The position numbers and the translations under genes were made by a program. This document shows, in pieces, positions 38,144 to 49,500 of a stretch of 64,000 bases of DNA; the stretch's first letter is position 1, and the number at the start of each line of letters is the position of its first letter. The notes beneath the pieces are model-generated. The model did not search any database, was not told where the DNA came from, and saw nothing but the letters and a program-made list of their open reading frames with translations. This stretch comes from Schistosoma mansoni (taxonomy: Eukaryota; Platyhelminthes; Trematoda; Strigeidida; Schistosomatidae): contig NC_031496.1 of the NCBI RefSeq assembly GCF_000237925.1, forward strand, positions 13,710,589 through 13,774,588, in the 5' to 3' direction.

Positions 38144-38188
38144 ACCTTGCTGACGAGTGCCAAGTAGCACGAAACCCGGGTCCAGGGT
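38144..38188 (+). ncRNA. type I hammerhead ribozyme, upstream copy
   Basis: Stem I ACCTTG/CAGGGT (one G-U), core CTGACGA, stem II GTGC-CAAGTA-GCAC, core GAAA, short stem III AC-CCGG-GT, cleavage site GTC after C38182. All conserved core bases are present. The tiny stem III is typical of animal SINE hammerheads, which work best as dimers. Confidence 0.85.
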
Positions 38189-38399
38189 TTCCTGTTGACC
38201 ACCTCCAACCACCATCTTACCTCAGTATATATAGTGCAAGCAGTGTCGAGCCACCTAGACTGGTGGCCACATTGCAACTTGATCGATAGCATTCGATCAG
38301 CACTAGTAAGGACTTGACACGCATGACATTGATCACCACCCAGTGATCAATCAATTGTGATTACATCTCAGTCCTACAGGAGGTTGGTCGCGGCCCGAA

Positions 38400-38453
38400 T
38401 AGCTCAGTGGTAACGTCTCTGACTGTGAAGCTGAGTGACACGGGATCGAATCC
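38400..38453 (+). promoter_or_regulatory. tRNA-like internal pol III boxes
   Basis: A-box-like TAGCTCAGTGG at 38400-38410 and B-box-like GGATCGAATCC at 38443-38453, one mismatch from GGTTCGANTCC. Spacing is normal for a tRNA-derived SINE. They would drive transcription across the downstream hammerhead. Confidence 0.55.
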
Positions 38454-38489
38454 GCCAGGGAGCATCAGTTCCCTCAAGATTACAGGTAC

Positions 38490-38534
38490 ACCTTGCTGAC
38501 GAGTGCCAAGTAGCACGAAACCTGGGTCCAGGGT
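38490..38534 (+). ncRNA. type I hammerhead ribozyme, downstream copy
   Basis: Same structure as the upstream copy at a distance of 346 bp. The stem III loop is CTGG instead of CCGG. Core CTGACGA, GAAA and GTC are intact; predicted cleavage is after C38528. Stem II (GTGC/GCAC) differs from the Sm-alpha form (GTCC/GGAC) by a compensated base-pair swap, which supports the fold. Confidence 0.85.
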
Positions 38535-38853
38535 TTCCTGTTGACCACCTCCAACCACCATCTTACGACTGATAACAAACTCTCCAGTTTTTTAATCGGT
38601 TGACTTGAAAAAGAAATGATTTTACAGTTCTACCTATCTAAACGTGCTCCTCATTAGCCATTGATGTTCTTAATGACTGTTAAGTAAATTTAAACTCAAA
38701 GGAATTTTGTACTGTAAAACGTTTTACGAAATTTCTCATCTTACTTGACAGATTTCTTATGTTTTTGATTTAACTGAAAACAGATTTAAATATCGAAATA
38801 TAACCCTGAAGTGTATTGAATCTTAAATGAGAGCCATGAAATAACATAGAATC

Positions 38854-38856
<3 letters not shown>

Positions 38857-38893
<37 letters not shown>
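38857..38893. repeat. (AT)n microsatellite
   Basis: An uninterrupted AT dinucleotide run of 37 bp. Likely polymorphic; no function inferred. Confidence 0.95.
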
Positions 38894-38894
<1 letters not shown>

Positions 38895-39304
38895 CATGTG
38901 ACAAATTTTATACTCTACTAGAATGTGTTTCCTTATTTATCGACTGATAATATCTAACTAAACACAAACGAGTTATATGTTTTTAAGAAAAAATTAACTA
39001 ATGTGATGTTCCGTGTAAATAAAAAGTTACTACAGGATAAATCACAATTGAATGGATCAGTCTTTGATTTATTGACTACTCATACTAAACGATAAGCCAA
39101 CCAAAATTCTGTACAACCAATAAGAATAATTCAATTTTAATTATTCAACTCCACTTCAGTCTTGAAAGTTTTCTATCAGTTTCGATACAAAAACTGCTTA
39201 ATCATTCATCACATATTGAAAGCTTGAATCTCAGTCTCATTGTATCTTGTTTCTTTGAAAGATAGACTAAAAAGAAAATATGCCAAGAACTCTGGTGTTT
39301 CCAT

Positions 39305-39716
39305 TGAAGTGGCGGGGGTGTGTTTACGAAATTGAGAGGACGAAAAGCGAATGTCCGGCGCTCTAACCGGGCCGGTGGACACGGAAAGTTTACCTAGGGG
39401 AGTTGGAAAATCCTGATTCCAAACCAATGGTGCACATAGGCTCCAGTATCCTGAGGGAACAAATGGCGTATGAATCAATTGTTGATCACCGGCTATCATG
39501 GGACTGCATCTCTTCACGATGCTCCACTGCCTTGTGGATCAGACCCTTAGGTCGAGGGCTCCGGTTGTGGCCCCCTAAGAAAACCACCTGTTTTGGTTTA
39601 GGCACCTGGGCAGTATCACAGTCCTCACACAAATCAAATGAGTTTTGTGCGGCGCATATATATTTCGTGCCCTCTTGTACCAATATTTATGTGTTCAAAT
39701 AAATAAAATAAAAATT
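39305..39716 (+). repeat. non-autonomous LINE B derivative, copy 5 (5'-truncated)
   Basis: Starts inside the unit at about GTGGCGGGGGTG and runs to the TTCAAATAAATAAAATAAA tail. An imperfect duplication, TGGTGTTTCCAT (39293-39304) against TAGTGTTTACCAT (39717-39729), flanks it. 5' truncation plus a duplication is the usual product of LINE-type reverse transcription. Confidence 0.9.
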
Positions 39717-39744
39717 TAGTGTTTACCATGGACTGGCATCAGCC

Positions 39745-40050
39745 AGAAAACCATTGAAAATAATTGAAATCATGAGTCAATTGAAGCTAGACCACCATGG
39801 AAGCACTGAACGGCCGTCTCGTTCTATTGTGGGACTCCTCAGCAGTGCGCGCCAGAGCGCTTAACCACTAGACTACTGAGCCGGCATCCGAAGGTGTTAA
39901 TGTCCAACTTCGACCTGGTATGTCCTGAGTTCGAATCTCGCGAGGTGGGATCGTGGTGCGCACTACTGAGGAGTCCCAAGATAGGACGAAACGGCCGTCC
40001 AGTGTTTCCATGGTGGTCTAGCTTCAATTGACTTATAATTTCAACTATGA
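39745..40050. repeat. hammerhead SINE inverted pair
   Basis: Two copies of a tRNA-derived SINE arranged head-to-head. The minus-strand copy spans about 39745-39898, with the tRNA-like part reading GGCTCAGTAGTCTAGTGG at about 39880. The plus-strand copy spans about 39899-40050, with B box GAGTTCGAATC at 39927-39937. Both end in a body containing CCATGGTGGTCTAGCTTCAA. A transcript through the locus would fold into a hairpin of about 90 bp or more. The minus copy's hammerhead is mutated (GAGAC for GAAAC, GTT for GTC). Confidence 0.75.
39960..40005 (+). ncRNA. type I hammerhead ribozyme
   Basis: Stem I GCACTA/CAGTGT (one mispair, one G-U), core CTGAGGA, stem II GTCC-CAAGATA-GGAC, core GAAA, stem III AC-GGCC-GT, cleavage triplet GTC after C39999. 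All core bases present, so activity is plausible though stem I is weak. Confidence 0.75.
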
Positions 40051-40159
40051 AAATACTGAAATCTCCACAAAACCCCTTCTCATTGAAAATAAGTTGGTAC
40101 TAGAGTAATTGTACGATCGTGCTATTCGAATAGAATAAAGTTAGAAACGTGAAACAACA

Positions 40160-40300
40160 TGCATAAGCTCGTTAGTACAAAGGTAATGTTCATACTAATA
40201 GGACTGAAAATTCTGCGTTTGATCTCTAGTGCTATTGTTGGTGTATACTACCAAGGAGTCGGAACTAAGACGAAACAGGTGCCAAGTGATTTCTACTTTT
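40160..40300 (+). repeat. degenerate hammerhead SINE
   Basis: A tRNA-like start (AAGCTCGTTAGTACAAAGG), a weak B box (TTTGATCTC) and then CTACCAAGGAGTCGG and GACGAAACAGGTGCCAAGTG follow the order of the 39.9 kb copy. The CUGANGA box reads CCAAGGA, so it is probably inactive. Confidence 0.4.
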
Positions 40301-41379
40301 AAGTGAATGGAAACTTTATTAAAAGTTACATAGCAGTAAAAGTTGCGTGCTAACACAAAGACACAAGCGGTGTCACAACTTCCTTTATTTTTTTCAATAG
40401 GTAGATTTGTAATATCTCATTAAAATCATCTGATCACAAATAACGTGACCAAATCAACTGTATACTTATTTATTTAGAAAAACAACTAACTACGGTAACA
40501 GAGATGAACCGTATTTTATGTTGAATTGATTTCTGACTAAATTGTTTTGGAGATATGGGGGTTGTACAGACTGAAAATAAGCAGGTATTTTATTTTGATG
40601 GGGTACACTGATATAACTTACTATGAAGTATGGCAATCATCCTTGTTAATTTCAAATAAACCAGTACTCCTGTAATGTCAGAGAATTATGTAGTTGTTGT
40701 CGATCAGATATCCAGGTTCTGTTCAAGTTAATTTACAGAAAATTAACTATTTACTTTAACAAGTACTGAACTCCTTAAATAATGAGTCATAATATAGTGT
40801 TTTATCATTGATTAATTTGCTATAACAGCTGGTCATGTATCAGCTCATTTCAATAACATACTGAAAGACATGGATAAAAAGCGCATGGGGATTTTTAGCT
40901 AGAACAAGTAATTAAACCATAAGGAGACAGATAAAACAAGAGGATGAACTAAGATCAAACTATCGTTCAGCAGCCTTGAAACTTAATAGTTATCTACTAG
41001 GTCATCAACTTGGGTCGTCTTGAACTTACCAAGATCTATGAAATCAGATATTTATTTCTAGATAATTGTAACCTTCACAGTCTGATGCAGGAACTTACAT
41101 GTTATTGTCGATTGGTATATACATTTGTCGTAAAAACATAAGAGGTCACGGACCTTCCAGAATATATCCCTTTTCGACATCTGTTATGTTTGTGTAATCC
41201 AAGTATTTGTTTGTTCATCTAATTTATCAATGTGATTTTCAACTCTTTGACTACAACAATGTGACTTGCTTCGATTATGTTACAACCAACAGAAATGAGC
41301 TTCTCAGACTATATTATCACCCTCACTTTTAACCTTGGTAGCTTAATTATGTGCCGTATGATAAGTTATAATACGCCTT

Positions 41380-42090
41380 AGTTCAATATTTTGATGGCAG
41401 TTAATCATGGCCGGTAAGAGTAGAGGATATTCGTAGGCTGCTAGTATTCGATCATAGGTGTCTTTGAAACATTGCTCGTATATCCTGGGATCACCGAGTA
41501 AGTAATGCAGTTGTTAGGAAACGGGTACTAGGTAAGGATGGCAAATCGATTGATGAAGTAGTGAAGCTTCGTCAGATGAGATGGATGGGACACGTGTTAC
41601 GTATGCTCAACCACCGACTGCCCCAACGTGCGATGTTTTATGATGTATACGTAGGTTGGAAGAAAGCTAGGGGCGGCCAGACCAAAACGTGGCACAAATC
41701 CATGAAGTTACTGACAAGTGGACTGAGCGATGTTGGTAGGTGTAGACTACTTGGTTGGGACCCGCGACATGATAACAACCGATGGTTAGAGACCTTGAAT
41801 GACATGACTCAAAATCGTTTACAGTGGCGAAGGTGCGTCCACTCTTTGTGTTCTCCCAAATTCTAATCTTCTGAATTCTTTATGTCCCTGTCTTTTTTTC
41901 TTTCCAAATTTATTTCACTGGATTATACTCCTTGAATAACATCTTCAAACCCTAATCTTTCGGATTACTGCTTATAATTTTACTAATTCTACCACTATAG
42001 GATTTGAATCGACAACTGCATCTCTGTGCTAATGTGGTATAGCAACTCGAACTGATGTACGAAGATGTACGTTGTGACTGACTCAATATT
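41380..42090 (+). mobile_element. LINE A 3' fragment
   Basis: C-terminal coding block RQMRWMGHVLRML...QTKTWHKSMKLLTSGLSDVGR...MTQNRLQWRRC (41561-41866), preceded by the VFDHRC-type segment at 41440 and followed by a 3' UTR ending with the LINE A terminal motif near 42060. 5'-truncated; the surviving C-terminal frame is open for 101 codons. Confidence 0.8.
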
Positions 42091-43794
42091 TTGAACACAA
42101 ATTGCATTTTTAATTGCTTAATATAAAACATCGCATAATCAGTCAGTTGTTTAGTGTTTTCATCATTCGGTTGAATCCAGTTTTGTAGTCAAATTATTAG
42201 TTCAGCCACTTCTATCCATACCACTAATTTCATCGGTATACAACTCTGACCATTATAAGTTCCCGGCTGTAATTTCATCCTTTTCACCTCACAAGGATCA
42301 TATAATCTCTGTTTTGACTAGCTTTTAAAGAAGTTGCTCGTTATTGTAGTCGTTAATTCTGTACGGGAAAGTATTGTTGCAGTAGAATCTAATAAACTTC
42401 TGAATTAAGAATTATTCAATTCTTACCTTTACTTCATTGAAATCATAAACGGACCAATGTTAGGTCATCACTGAAAACCTGGAAGCACTGGACAGCCGCT
42501 TACATTGATTTTTGTCATCAGTACGTTTTTTTATAGGAACTTATTTTATATCAACACACTATCTGATATTCAGTAAAATTTTATATAGTGTTTGAAACTC
42601 AGTTCCCTTTCCTCAAAGTTATTTTATTCAGTATTAATTCTTTCACAAGAAAAATTATTTCACAGACGTTGATCTGACAACTTAACCTATTGATGATGTA
42701 GAGAAGCAGTGAGAACTTTGAAGTCTTTCTAAAACATATTACTAACAATCGGAACATTTAAATTATTCAGAATAAAAAATTTTCTTTACGCTATTCAGTA
42801 TCTAGTCAACTAAATAAATATATCAATTAGTTAGTGATGGGAATAATAACCAGAATAGATTTTGTCCATTTTAAATGTTTAATATTTTAAAAATATTACC
42901 AGAAACTATGACAAAGGAAGAAATCTATTGGTATCATTTCCATATGATTTTTACTTTCATGTTCCAGAGTAAAACGTCTGAGACTACTCATCTCTTGTCC
43001 TAATAATAGCAATAAATTTTAAACAACTAATCCGAAACATGAATACACACAGACGTCTGTAATTGAGTGGCTTAACAACTCGAGATTTAATAAGTAGTTC
43101 TTATGTTTGAAACTGGTCCAACCAACTTCGAGTTAAACATTCAGTTACTGTTTCCACAAATTGCAACTTAAAGCCTGGTAACGTGTCTTTTTCTTTAAGT
43201 CAACTACATCCAATAATTTTTCATTTACCAAGTACAGGCATCTCTGATTTTGGTTTTGAGTCACACTTTATATGAAAGCTAGTACTATAAAGCAGCTCCG
43301 TAAGTGGGTGAAGGAGAGTTCGAACTAGGGACATGTTGGTTGGAGGCCCAATGCTTTAACTACTAAGCTATCTTCAAAGTAAGCCACTTATTTAGAACTA
43401 CGAGAAAGAAATGATAGCAAAAGATTATCTCATTTAAATAATTTTTTTCTAATATGGACATAAATACAATGAATGCGATAATTTGGTCTAGTTCCTTGCA
43501 AAAAAAATACAATATTAAAGTCGGTTGAAAAGAAAGTGAATAAAGACAACGTACAGTTTTTTTTTGTTTTAACTGTTCTAGTGAGCAATATAAAAACAAT
43601 TAAATCTGAGTAGTTAATAATATTGTTAAAGAGTTCAATCTCAACACATCGCCGCTGAATATAAATTGTGACTAATTGTATAGTCGTTTATTAATCCAAT
43701 ATGCCATTTGATTGACAAAAGGAAATGATTAAAACTAATATTTGGTTACATGCACAAAGGCAAGCACAAACAAACATACATTTAATCAACATGT
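42091..43794. other. intergenic, VPS37 3' side
   Basis: Mostly AT-rich and unrecognised. A scrap of the hammerhead SINE 3' body lies at 42473-42500 (minus strand). A tRNA-like stretch on the minus strand at about 43300-43375 (TAGCTTAGTAGTTA with AGTTCGAACT) is probably an old tRNA-derived SINE head. TTTATT at 43687-43692 would be a poly(A) signal for VPS37 on the minus strand. Confidence 0.4.
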
Positions 43795-44614
43795 TTATAT
43801 TTTAAAGCCATAAGTTGGTGCTAAATGGTCATTGGTACTACTTAGAGATAGTAATGAAGGATAAAGTTGTGATGTACTGCCTGACACATCTGAATTCATC
43901 ATCACATTAGGTACATATGACGAGTGAGGAGCATTGGTAAAGCTTGACACCCTTATATGACCAGATGATATTTGTTCCGCTAACTTTTCACATTTAAATC
44001 TACGTTCATTACATAGTTTACGAAGAGGAATAAAATCTTTCAAAAATGCATCAACATCCATGGCTTTGTCAAGAAATCGACTAGCCAGTTCCTAGAAATT
44101 AAGAAATGAGGGAAATGACAATATACTTCAGACTGTTCCTCTGCTTGAGCGTTGGCAGTTTGTAACAAAGCAAGAATTACACTCGGAGAGTATTTTGTAC
44201 CGATATTGTCTTTATTTTAGATGTCCAAGTATTGTGCAAGACTTACCAACTTCTGATTTACGTTTCATATATTCAATTTCTAATTGTTTATAATTAGAAT
44301 AAGTTTCCACAAGCTCCGTTTTGATCATATTAAAAGTTGGCTCCATAGATAGATTTGCTTCAGCTTGACGTCGATTCTCATTCATGCAGGCTTCTTTGTC
44401 AGACTCGATCTTTTTAATCTAATGTTTTTCAGAAAGAAAGTTAAGTGTTTAATAGGGAACATTTCATAACACTTACATCGGGACAATTTTTAGCCAGCTT
44501 CTTTATGCCTTCATGATCAGATAATAAGGCTTCAAGTTCCGTTTTAGATAATTTTTCCAAGGAGGATAGAATTTCATCCTTACCATCCACTCCGTTATAA
44601 CTTGTTGCATTCAT
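43795..44614 (-). CDS. VPS37: VPS37-type ESCRT-I subunit
   Basis: Mod(r)-domain protein; in ESCRT-I, VPS37 assembles with TSG101, VPS28 and MVB12 on endosomes to sort ubiquitinated cargo (established). Four minus-strand exons join in phase to 229 codons: 44614-44477, 44418-44247, 44209-44127, 44091-43795. The N-terminal helix is LSKTELEALLSDHEGIKKL. A coiled coil of about 60 residues follows (KKIESDKEACMNENRRQAEA ... ELVETYSNYKQLEIEYMKRK). Then comes the Mod(r) C-terminal signature SPSVILALLQTANAQAEEQS, ELASRFLDKAMDVDAFLKDF, and the RRFKCEKL helix. The last 50 residues are Ser/Pro/Tyr-rich and probably disordered, as in other VPS37 proteins. Introns are only 58, 37 and 35 nt, all GT-AG. Which paralogue (A-D) it matches is not resolved; the short N-terminus without a UEV-like domain argues against VPS37A. 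Confidence 0.9.
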
Positions 44615-45979
44615 TGTAGTTCACAATCTAAAAAACAAAGGCATTATGGGATTTATCCGAAGTGATTATTTTTTAAATAAACACATTAAAGCAGAACTTT
44701 ACGCTGATACAAAGTAGTCTGAGAGTCGAACTTCAGTTTCATTGGCTTCTGGGTGACCTACAGCGTTTGTATCATCTGATCACTTATGTATTAAAAGACA
44801 TTTAGTGATGTTGATTTGCCAGCTCAGTACTTTGTGCATATCTTATTTGACTGGAAAAAAACTCGTTCTGCTGGGTAGCTGTGTTCGCTCTTAATATCAG
44901 TCTTACTTCAATAATCCAGTTATAAGGATAGTTATAAGTCAAACACATTATGTCACTGAGTATCCACCGGTTAGTATTTTATCCATTACTTTAACAACTC
45001 CGAATTTGCATCATAACGTCCTAAACCCCTCTTAATAACACGCATTCTGAAAATAAATATCCATCTCTTCAAACTTTAGTACAGGACTGCAATCGGCTAT
45101 CACATCTTGGTTAATATCTCTCATACATCTAATGCTGAGTGTTGACTAAAATGTAACGATATAATTTATTGATCTCTCAATTCTCAGGTAACTTATAAGT
45201 GCGGTACATTAGATTTTGTTCCTCAAAATAACAAAGACAACACCATTGAACAAGATGCAATATTTGTCAAACCTAACCAAAAGGCTCAATTCCCAAATGT
45301 GAACGATAGTTAGTCATTTCTGAATTTTGAGTTTGCATAAACTAACTCAGTAGTGGTTGACTTATTCTGAAACTAAATGATTTGGTCTAAACATAAAACA
45401 CATTAACTAGCACCATGATCTTAGTTGTCTAACAATCACGTCTAATATGATAACTAAATCGAATAATTAAGATCTATTGCACATAATTTTGGAAAGTTAA
45501 AACACATCACTCATATCTGAATCTAAACAGCATATACGGATAAAGAAATGTAATATAAGTAACAAGATAAAACAGATTACACAACATTTGTACGTAAAAT
45601 AAGTACTTTAGTTAATAAAAGGCAATCATATTAATAAGAATGCTTTAAAAGTGGGGCACAGATTATTCAGAAACAGCCTCGGGTTAGTACTTAACATGCG
45701 TACCTTAATACACAAACTATATACGACTGTTTTTGCTCCAGGAATCGATTAATGAAGAATTTAATTGGTTTAGGCTGTCATTGGTTATAAATATTAAATG
45801 AAAGGTGAATAGTAAACCCAATAGTCGAATGTTCTTAATTTACAATTGAATACTGTCGTTGGGTTTTTTCAAAAATTCACAACCTAAAAGTTAAATCCGT
45901 TTTAAAACAAACACCAAAAATTTATACGAATATTCATCAATATTAGGACGATTGATTTGACAAAAATTGGGCACCAAGT

Positions 45980-46230
45980 ATAAAGAAGTCATTATATTTG
46001 AAGTAATCTCAGTGGTTAAAATTCAAATAATCCCAAAGCTTCGTCCAGAAAACCAATCTGGACTTCTTCAGGTCAATAATCAAAATCACCAAAGAAATAT
46101 ATAGCCTATACATATATTTCTTTGATGATCTTGATTATTACCCTGAAGAAGTCCAGACAAGTTTTCTGGACGAAACTTTGGAATTATTTAAATTTCAATA
46201 GCTGAGATCATTTCAAATATAAAGAATCAG
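45980..46230. repeat. foldback element (MITE-like)
   Basis: Arms of about 110 bp (from about 45980 and from about 46112) are inverted repeats with scattered mismatches around a short AT loop near 46105. Each arm carries a segment of the kind CTTCAGG...CCAGA...TTTTCTGGACGAA. No coding capacity. The outer end AATAGCTGAGAT recurs at 46265. Confidence 0.7.
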
Positions 46231-46483
46231 TGAAAATCCTCAAGAAACGCATAAATTCCACAAATAAATAGCTGAGATAATAACAAGTATATCTTCTTTT
46301 ATTGCTCGTTGATAGCACAAACCATAATTTTTGAAGAACAAGTCAAACATTTTTATCTAGGTGAGTAGTTAGCTTCATAATGAAAACATCGTATTTTGGT
46401 GAGCAAATATATGGATCTATTATTGATTTCACAGATTGGTTTTGATATTGATTTTTGTACTACAGTACAAAACATGTTTGCTG

Positions 46484-46487
<4 letters not shown>

Positions 46488-46519
<32 letters not shown>
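46488..46519. repeat. (TA)n microsatellite
   Basis: Uninterrupted TA dinucleotide run of 32 bp. Confidence 0.95.
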
Positions 46520-46520
<1 letters not shown>

Positions 46521-49500
46521 TAAAATCACATGTATTTCCAACTGTTAATAAATATCTATGTTCTTCTTTACATCTGACAACATACCTTTTATGAAGAGGT
46601 CAGTTTTGTTGACTTTAGTGTTTCAGTTTAACTATGTTGAGCGAAACCCATGTTAACTGATATCTAGAAACAATTTGAGTGGTCAAAAATAACTACTAGT
46701 GTGTTGTAGGTAATTATACTACCAAATTCTTGATTTATAAGCTACACACAGGTCAGTGATATTCCAGGCAGTATTGTCCTTCCATTGTAAAATAACTGGT
46801 TATAATTTAATAAACAACTAATACAGACCATGGTCATCCAGATAGTTAAACTTAGTTGACGACTAAAAATCTCTAACCACATGGGAATTATGCAATCGTA
46901 TATTGTACTCGACTGTGTTAATATTCTAATATAAGTTGTTAGCTAGGATAAATGACAAAAGGATTTATGAAGTATACAGGTAAGACAGGAGATAAGCAGG
47001 TATGTATTGATGAACCCAGAACAAAAGTGAGTCAGTTTAAAAAGCGTAAATAAAGAAAAAGTATTTAAAACAAGAGAAACGTCTAAAGAAGACAAGTAAA
47101 TCAAGAATAATACGGTACTTGGGACTCATAAGGCAAAGAGTGGATCTATTTTCAACATTTCTATGTTAATAGAACTCAGTAGCCATTGAATTCTAACCTC
47201 TAAGGACCTAGCTCATGCAGTCTGTATTTCGACACACAACTGACAGACTCAGTTGATATCACGTCTTCTTCCAGTTACTCTAACTTAATCAATAGCCGTG
47301 TGATACACCATTAAAGATAATGCACTGTTATCGAGTATGCCCTTCATTTGGTAGACAGTCAGATGTTTTCAGTGCAACGGGGTAGGTAGATTCGCCGACT
47401 CTAAACAAGCTTTCTGCGTACGTAAATGCTTATCTCTAGGAGCTGAATCAGGGTTGATATAACTGACATATATATAATTATCAACATGCTAAACCACTCC
47501 ACTCCCTATCTACAAATTAGTGGAAGACGGTTATTCCAATAGTGTGACCTTAAATTCTAATAGTTCTAAACACAGACTATTGGTAGACTTCCCACTGATT
47601 CACTCATAAAACCTAGCATCCTGCTACGGTTTATGTTTAGCAAGATTATGTTATCTATCTGCTTATCCAAAAGGGAATCACCGAGTAAGAAACGACCTAG
47701 AGTATTTAGCTCCAAGAGATGCGTTATACCGATCTACTTAAAAAGAAGAATCCGTCCGTCATCGAAACGCAATATGGTTTTTGGCACATGCTAGAGCATA
47801 TTAGAAAATCAGTTAGGTAGCTCAAAAAGAGTGGAAGTCCTTTTCACATTCTTGTAACTAGTAGCTGATTGCTGTATGAAGTATGGAGATGATTCTGGGT
47901 AGTTTATCGGTTGTGGTTGTGTTGAAAAAAGGTATTGGACAAAAGCATGCTGTAATATGAAAACTGTAAACAGCAGTACTTGCCACTTGACTAGCTACCA
48001 ATGAGTCCCTACTGGTAACTTAAATGACTTTCCTTTGTTTCAAAACAAACTGTCCACAGCTAGCAGTACAATGCCTGTCAGACAGTCTATAAACGCCAAT
48101 TAGATGGTGTAATTTAAGCCAACAGTCCCAAATTAATAAAGCCTAGGAAGAATACTGACAATTTCATGAGCAAACACAGTTTACGACTGATTTAAGAACA
48201 CATTTTATTCAGCCCAAATGTTAGTCACGAGCTTTTTCTATGGTAATCACGACTGAATCAACTTAAAAAAGGATATAAACATTCAAAGACTCCAGGTCCT
48301 ATTGACAGAAAACGCTTCAATTCAGTGAGTCGAATTATATCGGATACCCAGACTGGGGGATTAACGATTGTTAGTCCTATACACCTATCCAACATTCCAC
48401 CATGATATTTTATAAACTAACCACACCTCTATTTTATCCATTTGATTTCAGAGTTAAGGATTATTTTTTAGTGTAGAAACTCCAGAAACGACATTCGTAA
48501 AATATATCTAAGCCACCAGAGATGTGTTTCAATATGGCGAAACAAACTGAATTAACAGAGTCCCGGAACATTGCTAGATCTCGACATTATTTATATGGCG
48601 CTGCCAACAAATATGATCAAAGTTTTAAAGACAATTGTCTGATTGTGATAAAGGCCGGCGCACTGTAATATAAATTACATTATTATCCGACTAGCTCGAT
48701 ATGCGATGTTACAACTACGCACTTCGTTAGATCTTAATCTTCGAAAAACGAAAGGCGAAGGTGTAAATATATGATGAAAAGCAGGACAACAGAATGAGTA
48801 GATAATCAGATAACTGAGTTATTGATGCTAAACAGGTTTGATGCACTGATAGATGACTTATTCTGTACGACTGAACAAATCTGAGACCACTACTAAGATG
48901 ACGACAAAAAGAGATGCCTAATACTGAACTTAATTTAGCCAAACGATGACTTTGTTTTACACTTAATCTTCAGCCAAATGCAAGGTGGATACTGATCATA
49001 TATTTGTATATGGTTGGTTGCACTGTTTTTATGTCCTAGTGTGAAGATAAGTGCACATCTTTAACTAGATGCAGATATAATAAAATATTCTAGAGCTCAT
49101 GTTGGAGATGAGAATGTAGCATCAATCTGATTACTGGTATGAAAATTATTCAAAAAATAGTTCTTCTGCGATGCCACCTAGATTTTAGAAACCGGTACCT
49201 AAAAACACTTTAAAATATCCCAAAGTCGGTCATAACCTGTTATGCTGAAATTAAAAAACTCATTATTATGAACACCTTTTTTTATCGATATTCTTGTAAA
49301 TTCTATGACCTAATGGAGTTCAGAATTCTCCTAGATGATGAGATTTTATGCTCGTGAGACGTTTTATATTACAAGTTTAAATAAACGTAGCGAAAGTAGT
49401 GAAATTTGAGCAATACAACAGGCTACATTGAATCGGACTCTTTTAATCCAAAACTTTTTCATTTTCTTTTACGTGCTTCTAAACAAGCCTAGTGAATATA

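Larger units (their letters stand above)
38132..38566 (+). mobile_element. retrozyme-like element with two hammerheads
   Basis: A unit of 346 bp repeated about 1.25 times, so both ends carry the same ~95-bp segment with a type I hammerhead. The outer flanks are an 11-bp near-perfect duplication, GACAGATAACA (38121-38131) and GACTGATAACA (38567-38577), consistent with retroposition of the whole dimeric piece. Between the hammerheads is a tRNA-like pol III promoter. Self-cleavage at both sites would release a 346-nt RNA (38183-38528). No protein is encoded. This is the architecture of metazoan retrozymes and Sm-alpha-like satellites, which need enzymes supplied in trans. Confidence 0.85.

Noticed and set aside
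38361-38561. 66-codon minus-strand frame over the retrozyme-like element
   Set aside because: Antisense to a structured repeat with two hammerheads; no protein family.
47640-47960. Faint similarity to the LINE A C-terminal region (GGAATCACCGAGTAAGAAACG)
   Set aside because: Match too short and not followed by the expected next blocks.
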